A DNA stretch of 64,000 nt from the NCBI RefSeq assembly GCF_000384315.1, contig NZ_ARVW01000001.1:7113001-7177000 (forward strand), read 5' to 3'. The stretch is from Amycolatopsis nigrescens CSC17Ta-90. GTDB taxonomy: Bacteria > Actinomycetota > Actinomycetes > Mycobacteriales > Pseudonocardiaceae. Positions 35,000 through 43,600 of this stretch are shown one piece after another. Made by a program: the position numbers and the translations under genes. How positions within the stretch are numbered: position 1 is the stretch's first letter; every line of letters begins with the position of its first letter. The notes below the pieces were generated by a model. That model ran no database searches. It was not told the origin of the DNA and worked only from the letters and a program-made list of their open reading frames with translations.

Positions 35000-36346
35000 T
35001 CAGGGGGCTTGCTGGGTGGTGGGGTCCGGGGCTCGGTTGCCGCGCATGCCGAGGTGTTCGGTGGGTACTCGGTAGGTTTCGCGGCCGCTGCCGACGGCGG
35101 CGATGTTGACGGCGCAGAGTGCCGCGGTGAACACGCCGACGCCGATCCAGCCGCCCGCGCCGGTGCCGGCGATGGCGGCGGCGATGGTGGGCGCGAAGCC
35201 CGCGATGGCGAAGCCGATCTGCGTGCCGATCGCCATCCCGGACAGCCGGACTTCGGCGGTGAACATCTCGCCGTAGTACGCGGGCCAGATGCCGTTGGTG
35301 GCGCTGTAGACGACGCCGAAGAGGGCGATGCCGACGAGGAAGATCAGCGGGTAGCTGCCCGCCGATATGGCGGCGAGATAGCCGAACATCAGCGCGGCGC
35401 ATCCGGCCGAGCCGGCGACGAAGACGGGTTTGCGCCCGACCCGGTCGGCGAGTGCGGCGAAAAGGGGGAGTGCGACCAGTGCGGCGGCGTTGGCGAGCAC
35501 GCCGACCCACAGCATGGCCGACCGGTCGAGTTCGACCGTGTTCACCGCGTAGCTCAGCGCGTAGACGCTGAAGATGGTGCTCACCGAGGCGATGGTGGAG
35601 GCCAGCACGACGCGTAGGACGTCGCGCCAGTGCTCGCGGAACAGCACGGCGACCGGGAAGCGGGCCGTGCCGCCGGTGGCGACTTGGCGTTCAAACACCG
35701 GTGTTTCCTCGAGCCTGCGCCGGATGACGTAGCCGATCACGACGACGAGGAAGCTGGCCCAGAACGGAACCCGCCAGCCCCAGGAGAGCAGTGCCTGCTC
35801 GGGAAGCGCGGCCACCGGCAGGAACACCGCGGTGGCCAGGATCTGGCCGGCCTGGGTGCCGCTGAGCGTGAAGCTCGTGTAGTACGCGCGACGGTGCGGC
35901 GGGGCGTGTTCGAGGGTCATCGCATTCGCGCCCGCTTGCTCGCCGGCCGCGGACAGGCCCTGGAGCAGGCGCAACACCACCAGCAGAATGGGCGCGAGGA
36001 CGCCGGCTTGGTGGTACGTGGGTAGGCAGCCAACGGCGAACGTTGCCGCGCCCATCAGCAGCAGCGTGAAGACCAGCACTTTTTTGCGGCCCGAGCGGTC
36101 GCCGACGTGGCCGAGCAGGAACGCGCCTATCGGCCGGGCCACATAGCCGACGCCGAAGGTGGCCACGGCTAGCAACGTGCCGGTGGCCGGATCGGACGCG
36201 GGGAAGAAGACCTTGTTGAACACCAGCGCCGCGGCGGTGCCGTAGATGAAGAAGTCGTAGTACTCCAGGGCGCTGCCGATCCAGGCGGCGATCGCGGCCT
36301 GCCGGGGCTTGCCAGCCGGATGCGTGCTCACCGGGTTTGGGGTCAC
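35000..36346 (-). CDS. MFS transporter, metabolite:H+ symporter type (shikimate/quinate uptake)
   Basis: This 448-residue transporter has 12 predicted membrane helices and the MHS-subfamily motifs: IAAWIGSALEYYDFFIYGTA at the start, GVGYVARPIGAFLLGHVGDRSGRKK between helices 2 and 3, and RLLQGLSAAGEQAGA in helix 4. It probably imports shikimate, quinate or a related acid, as judged from its neighbours; the substrate is inferred. The start is GTG 36346 after AGGAGCG. One of three shared operator copies lies about 40-65 nt upstream (36388-36411). Confidence 0.9.
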   Translation of the reverse strand: MTPNPVSTHPAGKPRQAAIAAWIGSALEYYDFFIYGTAAALVFNKVFFPASDPATGTLLAVATFGVGYVARPIGAFLLGHVGDRSGRKKVLVFTLLLMGAATFAVGCLPTYHQAGVLAPILLVVLRLLQGLSAAGEQAGANAMTLEHAPPHRRAYYTSFTLSGTQAGQILATAVFLPVAALPEQALLSWGWRVPFWASFLVVVIGYVIRRRLEETPVFERQVATGGTARFPVAVLFREHWRDVLRVVLASTIASVSTIFSVYALSYAVNTVELDRSAMLWVGVLANAAALVALPLFAALADRVGRKPVFVAGSAGCAALMFGYLAAISAGSYPLIFLVGIALFGVVYSATNGIWPAYYGEMFTAEVRLSGMAIGTQIGFAIAGFAPTIAAAIAGTGAGGWIGVGVFTAALCAVNIAAVGSGRETYRVPTEHLGMRGNRAPDPTTQQAP

Positions 36347-36387
36347 AGTGGCGCTCCTCTGCCGGGCGACGGTGCCGAACAGTCGAA

Positions 36388-36411
36388 GGTACGAACTAGA
36401 TAGTTAATTAG
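36388..36411. promoter_or_regulatory. Shared operator, copy 1 (upstream of MFS gene)
   Basis: The sequence GGTACGAACTAGATAGTTAATTAG shares the core AGATAGTTA and the flanking TTA with the two other copies at 37211-37235 and 40008-40032. It lies directly upstream of the MFS transporter. It is the probable binding site of the TetR regulator at 36451. Confidence 0.7.
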
Positions 36412-36450
36412 AGAGCCTGCTGTGGTCCGGTTCACTTGTCAAGGGTGTAC

Positions 36451-37134
36451 TCAGCGGGCGGTCAGCTGGGCCAGCACGAGATCGCCGAGCATGGTGCGGT
36501 AGTGGGCGCGCAGCGCGGGGTCGAGCATGTCCCGCTTGAAGATCGCGTTGAAGGTGTGTCGGTTGGCCGTGCGGAACACGCAGAAGGCACTGATCACCAT
36601 GTGCACGTCGAGCGGATCGACGTCGTCGCGGAAGACGCCGGCCGCGCGGCCGCGGGCCAGGATTCTTGCCAGTACGTCCAGTGCGGGGTTGGCCAGGCCG
36701 GACAGCACGGAGGAGCGGGCGATGTGCTCGGCGTGGTGGATGTTCTCGATGCTGACCAGCCGCACGAAGTCCGGGTGCGACTCGTGGTGGTCGAAGGTCA
36801 GTCCGGCCAGCTGTCGGATCGCGTCCGCGGGGTCGAGACGCTCGACGTCGAGTTCCTGCTCGATGGTCCGGATGCCAGTGTAGGCGCGTTCCAGTACGGC
36901 GATGTAGAGCTGTTCCTTGTTGCCGAAGTAGTAGTAGAGCATCCGCTTGGTGGTGCTCGTCTTGGCGGCGATCTCGTCAACCCTGGCGCCCGCGTAGCCC
37001 TTGTCGGCGAACTCGGCGGTGGCGACGTCGAGGATGTCGGCGCGGGTGCGGTCGGGATCGCGGCCTCGGCCATCCGGCGCGGCCCCCGCGACCGGAGTCC
37101 GTGCTGGGGTGGCACCGGGAACCTGTGCGGCCAA
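36451..37134 (-). CDS. TetR-family regulator of the quinate/shikimate cluster
   Basis: This is a 227-residue repressor. After a flexible 30-residue N-terminus comes a TetR helix-turn-helix (about 28-75: ILDVATAEFADKGYAGARVD, TSTTKRMLYYYFGNKEQLY) and a TetR_C-type ligand domain with HHAEHIARSS. It lies between the transporter and the divergent dehydratase gene, and three copies of one operator flank the cluster genes. Repression relieved by quinate, shikimate or protocatechuate is the likely mode. Known qsu clusters are often under LysR- or IclR-type control, so a TetR type is notable. Confidence 0.88.
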   Translation of the reverse strand: MAAQVPGATPARTPVAGAAPDGRGRDPDRTRADILDVATAEFADKGYAGARVDEIAAKTSTTKRMLYYYFGNKEQLYIAVLERAYTGIRTIEQELDVERLDPADAIRQLAGLTFDHHESHPDFVRLVSIENIHHAEHIARSSVLSGLANPALDVLARILARGRAAGVFRDDVDPLDVHMVISAFCVFRTANRHTFNAIFKRDMLDPALRAHYRTMLGDLVLAQLTAR

Positions 37135-37210
37135 CGATTCGCCTCTCGTGACGGGGGACGTGTGCCGTCACTGTAGTCGGGGCCGTGGCCTGGGGCTCTG
37201 TCGTGCCGAT

Positions 37211-37235
37211 CTAAGTAACTATCTGGTACGTTCAT
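37211..37235. promoter_or_regulatory. Shared operator, copy 2 (between TetR and qsuB)
   Basis: CTAAGTAACTATCTGGTACG (37211-37230) and the next bases are the reverse complement of the pattern seen at 40008-40032 with one or two changes. It sits in the 129-bp gap between the divergent TetR and dehydratase starts and so may control both. Confidence 0.75.
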
Positions 37236-37263
37236 TACGTTCGCAGGCTGTGTGGAGGCGACG

Positions 37264-39108
37264 ATGAACGATCCGGAGCTCCGCCTGGACATCGCGACGG
37301 TGTGCTTGTCCGGCACGCTCGACGACAAGCTGGCCGCCGCGGCGCGCGCCGGCTTCGACGGTGTGGAGATCTTCGAGAACGATCTGGTCGTCTCACCGCG
37401 GCGGCCTCGGGAGATCCGGGCGCGGTGCGCCGACCTCGGCCTTTCGATCGACCTGTACCAGCCGTTCCGCGACTTCGAGGCGGTGCCGCCGGAGGAGTTC
37501 GCGGCGAACCTGCGGCGGGCCGAGCGCAAGTTCGACGTGCTGGAGCAACTCGGCACCGACACCGTGCTGGTGTGCTCCTCGGTGTCACCGGACGCGGTGG
37601 ACGACGACGATCTCGCCGCCGAGCAGCTGCACACGCTGGCGTCGCGGGCGGCCGAACGGGGTATCCGGATCGCGTACGAAGCGTTGGCGTGGGGACGCTT
37701 CGTCAACACGTTCGAGCATTCCTGGCGGATCGTCCGGCTGGCTGACCATCCCGCGCTGGGCCTGTGCCTGGACAGCTTCCACGTGCTCTCGCGCACCGAC
37801 CAGATCGCCGGGATCCGGGTGATCCCCGGCGAGAAGATCTTCTTCCTCCAGCTCGCGGACGCTCCCCGGCTGCGGATGGACGTGCTGCAGTGGAGCAGGC
37901 ACCACCGGCTGTTCCCCGGGCAGGGCGCCTTCGACCTGCCCGGGTTCCTCGGCGCGGTGGCGGCCACCGGATACCGCGGCCCGCTGTCACTGGAGGTGTT
38001 CAACGACGTCTTCCGGCAGTCCGACCCGGCGGGGACCGCGATCGACGCCATGCGCTCGCTGCTGCTCCTCCGGGAGGACACCGCGGCCAAGGGGTCGTCG
38101 AAGACCCGTGACCGGATGCGTGTCGCCGACCTGCCTGCCGCGCCACTTCCCGCCGGGTACGCGTTCGCCGAACTCGACGGCACCCCCGAGGCGGCCGGAA
38201 TGCTCGCCGGTATGGGGTTTGTCCACAACGGACAGACGGACTCCGGGCAGGTTCAGCGGTGGCAGCAGGGTGACGCCAGGATCGTGGTGCGGGCCGCCGG
38301 TGCGGCCGATTCGGTGCGGATCGGCGCGCTGGGGGTGGCGACCCCCGACCCGCCGGTCGCGGCGCGGCGCGCCAAGCGGCTGCTCGCCCCGGTGCTGTCC
38401 GATAGGGACGATGAAGAGCCGGTGGTGGCCGCGCCGGACGGGGTCGCCATCGTCTTCTGCCGGCAGGACGGCGACCGGATGGCCGAGTTCACGTCCGCGG
38501 CCGTGCCGGAGAACCCTTGCGGTATCACCGGAATCGACCACATCAGCATGACCGAGCCATTCGACGACTTCGACCAGATCGCGCTGTTCTACCGGGCGGC
38601 GCTCGGCCTCGAGCCGGAACCGGAGACCGAGTTCGCCGCGCCCTTCGGCCTGATCCGCAGCCGTTCCGCGACCGACCTCGACCGGCGGGTCCGGATCGCC
38701 CTCAACGTGGTGGCGCTGCGCCGCGGCGGCTGGGCGCCGGCCGTGCCCGACCCCCAGCACATCGCCTTCACCTCCGACGATGCCGTCGCCAGCGCCAAGG
38801 CGATGAGCGCGCTCGGTGCGCCCCTGCTCGGCATTCCCGCCAACTACTACGACGATCTGGACGCGCGTTTCGCGCTGCCGCCCGAGCGGCTCGCCGGACT
38901 GCGCGAGCACTCGGTGCTCTACGACCGCGACGAGCACGGCGAATATCTCCACTTCTACACGCACATGCTGGGATCCCGCGTGTTCTTCGAAGTGGTTCAG
39001 CGCGTCGGCGGCTACGCCGGTTATGGCGTCGCCAACTCACCGGTGCGGATGGCCGCCCACCGGCAGGCCCGGCTGGTGGACCGGACTACCGCACCTCGCC
39101 CGGAGTGA
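37264..39108 (+). CDS. qsuB: 3-Dehydroshikimate dehydratase, QsuB type (protocatechuate-forming)
   Basis: This 614-residue protein has two parts. Residues about 1-280 form a sugar-phosphate isomerase/AP-endonuclease-like TIM barrel (AARAGFDGVEIFENDLV, IRIAYEALAWGRFV, LCLDSFHVLSR, GQGAFDLPGFLGAV) that turns 3-dehydroshikimate into protocatechuate. Residues about 290-600 form tandem VOC/4-hydroxyphenylpyruvate-dioxygenase-like domains (GIDHISMTEPFDDFDQIALF, YLHFYTHMLGSRVFFEVVQR). ATG 37264 follows GGAGG (37254-37258). The last 23 nt overlap the end of the opposite-strand dehydrogenase gene. Annotation as 4-hydroxyphenylpyruvate dioxygenase would be misleading; the architecture and neighbours indicate quinate/shikimate catabolism. 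Confidence 0.88.
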   Translation: MNDPELRLDIATVCLSGTLDDKLAAAARAGFDGVEIFENDLVVSPRRPREIRARCADLGLSIDLYQPFRDFEAVPPEEFAANLRRAERKFDVLEQLGTDTVLVCSSVSPDAVDDDDLAAEQLHTLASRAAERGIRIAYEALAWGRFVNTFEHSWRIVRLADHPALGLCLDSFHVLSRTDQIAGIRVIPGEKIFFLQLADAPRLRMDVLQWSRHHRLFPGQGAFDLPGFLGAVAATGYRGPLSLEVFNDVFRQSDPAGTAIDAMRSLLLLREDTAAKGSSKTRDRMRVADLPAAPLPAGYAFAELDGTPEAAGMLAGMGFVHNGQTDSGQVQRWQQGDARIVVRAAGAADSVRIGALGVATPDPPVAARRAKRLLAPVLSDRDDEEPVVAAPDGVAIVFCRQDGDRMAEFTSAAVPENPCGITGIDHISMTEPFDDFDQIALFYRAALGLEPEPETEFAAPFGLIRSRSATDLDRRVRIALNVVALRRGGWAPAVPDPQHIAFTSDDAVASAKAMSALGAPLLGIPANYYDDLDARFALPPERLAGLREHSVLYDRDEHGEYLHFYTHMLGSRVFFEVVQRVGGYAGYGVANSPVRMAAHRQARLVDRTTAPRPE

Positions 39109-39985
39109 GCACCAGTGCGTCGAAATGGCGCAACATCCGGCCGGTGTCCGGCTCGTGCCCGGTGAACAACCGGAACGCGTCGGCGGCCTGGAAGACCACC
39201 ATGCCGCCACCGTCCAGCACCCGGCAGCCCCTGGCCCGCGCGGTCACCACGAGTTCGGTGTTCAGCGGCCGGTACACCACGTCGGCCACCCAGAGGTGCG
39301 GCAGGACCAGGTCCGCCGGCAGCGGCAGGCCCGGATAGGCGGCCATCCCGGTGGGCGTGGCGTGCACCAGGCCGTCCGCGGCGCGGAGCGCGCGGGACAG
39401 GGCGGTGTGGCCGTTGTCCATGCGCCCGGTCACGGCCCGGTCCGGACCGAAGCGATCGTGCAGTGCTGCGGTGAGTGTGTCGCCGCGGCCGTGATCTGTG
39501 TCGAAGACGTGGACGGTTCCGGCACCCATGGTCAGCAGGGCGTGTGCGGCCGCCGCCCCGGCCCCGCCGGCGCCGAGGAGGACCACCCTGTCGAGCGGGG
39601 CACCGGGCAGGCCCAGCGCGACATTGCGGGCGAAGCCGGAGAGGTCCGTGTTGTGCCCGGTCGCCTTGCCGTCGCTGAAGACCACCGTGTTGGCAGCCTG
39701 GAGTGCGGCGGCTTCGGGGGAGAGGTCGTCGAGGTGGCTCAGGACGACCTGCTTGCACGGATGCGTGATGTTGAGCCCGTTGTAGCCTGCCAGCCCGGCG
39801 GCGGCCACCAGATCACCGACCGCGGCGGCAGGCAGGCCGAGCACGGCGAGGTCGAGCGTGCGGTAGAGGCAGCGCAGCCCCAGCTCGTCGGCCTCGCGCT
39901 CGTGCAGGGCCGGGCTCAGCGACGTGCCGATCCCCGAGCCGACCAGTCCGACCAGGTACCGGTCCTCGTCCTGCGGTGCTGTCAC
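39086..39985 (-). CDS. Shikimate/quinate dehydrogenase
   Basis: This 299-residue enzyme of the AroE/YdiB/QsuD family oxidises quinate or shikimate (catabolic) or reduces dehydroshikimate. The substrate-binding domain has GSGIGTSLSP and the catalytic-lysine motif GLNITHPCKQ. The Rossmann domain has LLGAGGAGAAAAHAL followed by an acidic end of strand two (VFDTDHGRGD), which favours NAD over NADP and so a catabolic role like QsuD. The start is GTG 39985, and an operator copy lies about 25 nt upstream. A dehydroquinase gene, needed to link the steps, is not in this window. Confidence 0.9.
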   Translation of the reverse strand: MTAPQDEDRYLVGLVGSGIGTSLSPALHEREADELGLRCLYRTLDLAVLGLPAAAVGDLVAAAGLAGYNGLNITHPCKQVVLSHLDDLSPEAAALQAANTVVFSDGKATGHNTDLSGFARNVALGLPGAPLDRVVLLGAGGAGAAAAHALLTMGAGTVHVFDTDHGRGDTLTAALHDRFGPDRAVTGRMDNGHTALSRALRAADGLVHATPTGMAAYPGLPLPADLVLPHLWVADVVYRPLNTELVVTARARGCRVLDGGGMVVFQAADAFRLFTGHEPDTGRMLRHFDALVLTPGEVR

Positions 39986-40007
39986 GGCCGCGCCCCATCC
40001 GACGGTT

Positions 40008-40032
40008 ATGAACGTACTAGATAGTTACTTAT
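40008..40032. promoter_or_regulatory. Shared operator, copy 3 (upstream of shikimate dehydrogenase)
   Basis: ATGAACGTACTAGATAGTTA (40008-40027) plus CTTAT repeats the element seen at 37211 (inverted) and 36388. It lies 23 nt before the GTG start of the dehydrogenase gene on the minus strand. Together the three copies define a small regulon. Confidence 0.75.
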
Positions 40033-40670
40033 GCTAGCAGGACGACGAGCGGCCTTTCCGGCACCGGCAGCCAAGGGGCGAACTTAGAAGCCTTGTGGGT
40101 GGGTGGAAAGTCAGTGCGCCGGTGCCTGACCGGGTCACGTTCGGCGACAGCACGCAGAAGGTCATCTACAGCGCCCTGTCGCCGGGGGATCTGACCGACG
40201 AACAGGTAGGTGCAGGAGACGACCTCAGGGCAGTCTCGGCTGAGTCTTTGCACTCGCCCCTTTGATCGTGCACGCGCAACTGCATACCGGTGAAACCGAT
40301 ATCGACGAATTCCTGGATGGCGTCCTGGTGCGCCGAGCGATCCTGCTGGGCCGCGGGCAGTCGGCACGGCACCGCTGCCCGCGGTGGCCACTCCCGGCAT
40401 GGCCGCTCACCGCCGCCGGGACATGCCGAAGACGGTTCGGCTTCGCCGACCCGCACACTTGGAGAGGCCGTCTACGCACGGGGCTGGCCTGAGGGTCCCG
40501 CGCTCCACGGGGGTCGCCGGCAACCCCGCGGCGCGCGGCTAGGCGGGTGCCAGGGTGTCTCTGGTGGCTGGTGTCCACAAAGGAGCGTCGGGTGAGTCGG
40601 CCGCGGCGAGGGCGGCGGTGAACTGGGTGAGCGCTGGCGGCCGTCGTGTGTTCTGACGGCCGTAACGTTC
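40033..40670. other. Non-coding/degenerate stretch
   Basis: No gene can be supported in this stretch of about 640 bp. Short frames on both strands do not continue or resemble known families convincingly. One minus-strand piece (QDAIQEFVDIGF) faintly recalls the C-terminus of luciferase-like monooxygenases. Confidence 0.4.
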
Positions 40671-41320
40671 CGGCGGCGGGCATCGCAGGCGCTGCTGCGC
40701 AACCCGCTGGCCGACCCGGGCCTGCTCGGGGTCAACAACGGTGCCTCGGTGGTGGTCCTCGCCATCACCCTCGGTCTCGGCAGCCCGTCCGGCTACGTCT
40801 GGTTCGGCATCCTCGGGGCCGCGGCCGCGTCGGTGGTGGTGTACGTGATCGGCTTCGGGGCAGGCCGGGTTCAGCGGACCGGCACGTGCTCGCCGGCGTG
40901 GCCGTCACCGCCGTGCTGGGCGCGGTCACCACCGCGATTGCTGTTCATCGACCAGCAGGGCTTCGACCAGTTCCGCTTCTGGGCCGTCGGCTCGCTGGCC
41001 GGGCGGAACGCCATGGCACTGGGGAAGACCACCGGCCGGGCGCTGGGCGTGCGGACCGGCCAGGTCCGCGTGCTCACCGCGGCGGGCCCGATCTGGTGCG
41101 TCGGTCTCACGGTGCCGCACGTCGCCCGCATGATCGTCGGACCCGACCAGCGCTGGGTTCTGAGCTATTCCTTACTGCTGGCACCGATCCTGCTGATCAG
41201 CGCGGACGTGGTGGGCAGGGTGATCGCCCGGCCCGGTGAACTCGAGGTCGGCATCGTCACCGCCTTCCTCGGCGTGCCCGTGTTCCTGGCACTCCTGCGA
41301 CGAAAGCGGGTGGCAGCCAC
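40671..41320 (+). pseudogene. FecCD-type siderophore ABC permease, broken
   Basis: The frame reads ASQALLRNPLADPGLLGVNN, SGYVWFGILGAAAASVVVYV, then after a short frame slip GFDQFRFWAVGSLAGRNA, GLTVPHVARMIVGPDQRWVL and ELEVGIVTAFLGVPVFLALL, which are hallmarks of the BtuC/FecCD permease family. The first 60-80 residues are missing, the section around 40880-40940 is in another frame, and the middle is shortened. It is a decayed iron-siderophore importer gene. Confidence 0.7.
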
Positions 41321-41430
41321 GTGCTGCGCTCGCCGGCGGACCGGTGGTCGGTCCGCTGGGAAACCCGATCCGCGCTGGTGTGCGCGCTGCTGGCGGCGAC
41401 GGTGCTCCGAAGTACGGGAGACGCTAGAGC
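41321..41430 (+). pseudogene. Second FecCD-type permease, N-terminal scrap
   Basis: Directly after the first permease a GTG-initiated frame reads VLRSPADRWSVRWETRSALV then CALLAATVL, which resembles the cytoplasmic start and first helix of a partner FecCD permease. It breaks off after about 35 codons. Confidence 0.4.
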
Positions 41431-41705
41431 GCGACATCAAGAAATTCAGAAGAAAGTTCAGGCCGATCGGATGGGTCCGGACCGTGCCTGACGGTTCGTA
41501 CCTGATTACCGACAAGACAAGCCGTATCGACTACTCCACCGGCGCCGTGCGTTCGGCAGACACGCTCATGCCCGGGCATCTCTGGAAAATCCAGAACTGG
41601 GGCTACTGCGAACTCACCCTCACCGTGAACGCGGAGCGCAAAGTCGTGTATCGGCAGAATTCGAGAACCTACCCTGGTGATGCCGCTGGCTGGTGTCGCG
41701 CTTAA
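41431..41705 (+). pseudogene. Hypothetical coding remnant
   Basis: A frame without its own start reads KFRRKFRPIGWVRTVPDGSY, STGAVRSADTLMPGHLWKIQ and ELTLTVNAERKVVYRQNSRT, with the character of a small globular protein. It ends in the IS110-like remnant on the other strand. No family is recognised. Confidence 0.35.
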
Positions 41706-41905
41706 GCAGCCCGAAGAAGAGCGCGACCGTAAATCGGTCACGACCCACGCCCGGCAGCGGCTCGTACACCTGCCCATCGCGCACCATAGCCCACAACACA
41801 TTCACCCGCCGTCGTGCCGGGGCCAGCATCGCCTGCTTATGCCGCTTCCCCTCTGCCCGTTTCCGCATCGCTTCGGACGTCGCAGGTTTCCACTGACCTG
41901 ACCCG
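41690..41905 (-). mobile_element. IS110-family transposase C-terminal remnant
   Basis: The frame reads RKRAEGKRHKQAMLAPARRRVNVLWAMVRDG, the conserved C-terminal end of IS110-type transposases (KRAEGKxHxQAxxALARRRVNVLWAMLRDG). The catalytic N-terminal part is missing. It directly follows the IclR fragment in the same frame, so a recombination or insertion joined the two. Confidence 0.6.
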
Positions 41906-42180
41906 AATCTCGCGCCGTCGGCGCCAGGCCCGCGACTGCGGCAAGACGGTCCGGCGAGCCCCATCCGGTACCGGCCTGCCCGGCGCTGGACCGCCCCCAG
42001 CCCGACGAGTTGGTCCAGCAATCGGTGCGCGGTCGCCTTGTGCAGCCCGGCGCCGGCCCCCACCTGCGCAGGACCGGCCTCACCCAGCCGCGCGAGTTCC
42101 TCCAAAACCAGGAACGCGCCCTCGAGCACACCGCGCCCCACCGTCGGCTGTGCGGCAGCCGGTTCTTTCTGGCGTTCCAT
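41906..42180 (-). pseudogene. IclR-family regulator N-terminal fragment
   Basis: From ATG 42180 the frame reads VGRGVLEGAFLVLEELARLG, GLHKATAHRLLDQLVGLGAV and QRRAGRYRMGLA, the winged helix-turn-helix of an IclR regulator. After about 75 residues the effector domain is replaced by transposase sequence, so the product lacks ligand binding. It may once have controlled a gene that is now lost. Confidence 0.65.
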
Positions 42181-42362
42181 CAGACCCCTCCTCGGGCAGA
42201 ACAGCCCCGCTCACTGTAGAGAGGCGTGCCTGCTCAACCAGATACCCCGCGCGTCTCGCTCATCGAGACAACCCCTACCCGATGTGCCGCCGACAAGACG
42301 ATTCTCCTCGCTGCCGCATTCCGCGCGCCCGTGCGGGAATGCCACACAGGGAAGGGAAAGAA

Positions 42363-42749
42363 ATGATCATGCGCAAGGATTCTCGCGTCAGGTGGGCACT
42401 GCCGGCGACGTTGCTGCTGGCAGCCGCCGTAGCCGGACCGGCGATCGCGTCGGCGGACAGCAGCGGAGCGCCGGCCCAGACGAGCACCGCAGCGACGTTT
42501 GCCCAGACGCAGTGCCGGGGCGGGGTGACCGACGGTGCGCTGTTCAACTGGTACGGGGCACCGGTCGTCGCCGGGCAGGCGGTCGTCACGTCCGCGGCCG
42601 AAGCCAACCTGCCCAGCGGTGGCGGGGAATTCATCGGCGATGCACACGTCTACACCGAAAGCGTCGCGGTGGTGGACAACGCTGTCCTGGCCCGGGTGCA
42701 CACCGGATGGGGCCTGCCGCTCAACGTCTGCGTCCACTACGTCGGCTAG
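42363..42749 (+). CDS. Small secreted protein of unknown function
   Basis: This 128-residue protein has a clear Sec signal: MIMRKDSRVRW, then a hydrophobic stretch ALPATLLLAAAVAGPAIA and a cleavage site near ASADSS. The mature part of about 95 residues is beta-rich with two cysteines (QTQCRGG and NVCVHYVG) that could form one disulfide. ATG 42363 follows GGGAAGGGAAAG. It is the only gene that looks intact within a 3.8-kb zone of remnants. Hairpins follow the stop. No family is recognised. Confidence 0.7.
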   Translation: MIMRKDSRVRWALPATLLLAAAVAGPAIASADSSGAPAQTSTAATFAQTQCRGGVTDGALFNWYGAPVVAGQAVVTSAAEANLPSGGGEFIGDAHVYTESVAVVDNAVLARVHTGWGLPLNVCVHYVG

Positions 42750-42857
42750 CAGCGAACCCATGTCAGATAAAAAAGGCAGCTGCCGGCTGACATGAAAAGC
42801 TCCGCTGGCGGACAGATCGGCTCCCCGCATTGACAGGTAGCCAGCCTTTTGGCCGGT

Positions 42858-42893
42858 CTGTGGCTGCGCTGGGCACGCCCAGCGCAGCCACAG
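42858..42893. terminator. Strong hairpin downstream of the secreted protein gene
   Basis: Arms CTGTGGCTGCGCTGGG (42858-42873) and CCCAGCGCAGCCACAG (42878-42893) pair perfectly around a 4-nt loop. A weaker nested inverted repeat at 42759-42794 (CATGTCAG/CTGACATG with GGCAGCTGCC inside) lies closer to the stop. Both fit transcription termination. Confidence 0.65.
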
Positions 42894-42947
42894 TGCGGTT
42901 TCGCCGCTTGTCAACGGTGTGTGTCGTCGTGGTGGCTGCGGCGGCGA

Positions 42948-43339
42948 CGGTGGTCGAGGCGAAGGCGCGGGGGCTGGCGTTGACCGGCCCGGACGGCTTG
43001 CTGAAGTTGTTCACCAAGAATGTGTTGGAAGCGGCGTTGAACGAGGAAATGATTGAGCATAACGCGGCTGGCGAAGTCGAAGTCAACGTGCCACGGGATC
43101 GGGAGAGCACGGTCGAGCCGCAGATCGTGAAGAAGCGGCAGCGGCGGCTCACCGAGGTGGATGAGATTGTCCCGTCGTTGTATGCGAAGGGCATGACGAC
43201 CGGAGAGATTTCGGCGCGTTTCGCTGAGATTTATGGTGCCGTGGTGTCGAAGGAGACGATTTCGCGGATCGTCGACAAGGTCGTTGCGGAGATGCACGAG
43301 TGGGTAAACCGCCCACTCGACGGGATCTACGTGGCTGTG
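42948..43339 (+). mobile_element. IS256-family (mutator-type) transposase remnant
   Basis: The frame reads RGLALTGPDGLLKLFTKNVL, EVNVPRDRESTVEPQIVKKR, VDEIVPSLYAKGMTTGEISA and SKETISRIVDKVVAEMHEW, which are N-terminal half hallmarks of IS256-type transposases. About 30 residues are missing inside (after EEMIEHN), and the catalytic half is cut off at about 43339, where ketosynthase sequence of the other strand begins. The end of the element is therefore a deletion junction. Confidence 0.75.
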
Positions 43340-43587
43340 CCGACGCAGACGAGCCCGCGCCGTGCCCGCAGTTCCCGCGTGGAGAACCCGGCGTCCCGCG
43401 CGGCCATGCGGCCGTTCACCGCGGCGGACTGGGCCGCCCTGCCCCAGTCCGCCGGGTCCAGGACCCGCAGCCGCTCGCCCGGTTCGAACCCGGTCACCTC
43501 GCACCCGAAGGTGTGGGCGAACCCGGCCAGTCCTTGCGCGACACTGCACACCACCCCCGCACCGGTCACCACGACCTGTGGCGTCAT
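43327..43587 (-). pseudogene. Beta-ketoacyl synthase N-terminal fragment
   Basis: From ATG 43587 the frame reads MTPQVVVTGAGVVCSVAQGL, VTGFEPGERLRVLDPADWGR and AARDAGFSTRELRARRGLVC, the N-terminal strand-helix start of a FabF/type II polyketide ketosynthase. It is cut at the IS256 remnant after about 85 residues, long before the catalytic cysteine. With the ACP fragment before it, it is the remnant of a secondary-metabolite or fatty-acid-like gene cluster. Confidence 0.65.
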
Positions 43588-43600
43588 CCCGGCTCGCCGG

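Noticed and set aside
37264..39108. Annotation as 4-hydroxyphenylpyruvate dioxygenase
   Set aside because: Only the C-terminal half is of that fold; the N-terminal TIM barrel and the shikimate dehydrogenase/transporter context indicate dehydroshikimate dehydratase.
40160..40456. Luciferase-like monooxygenase remnant on the minus strand
   Set aside because: Only about 15 residues (QDAIQEFVDIGF) are suggestive; too short to support a feature.
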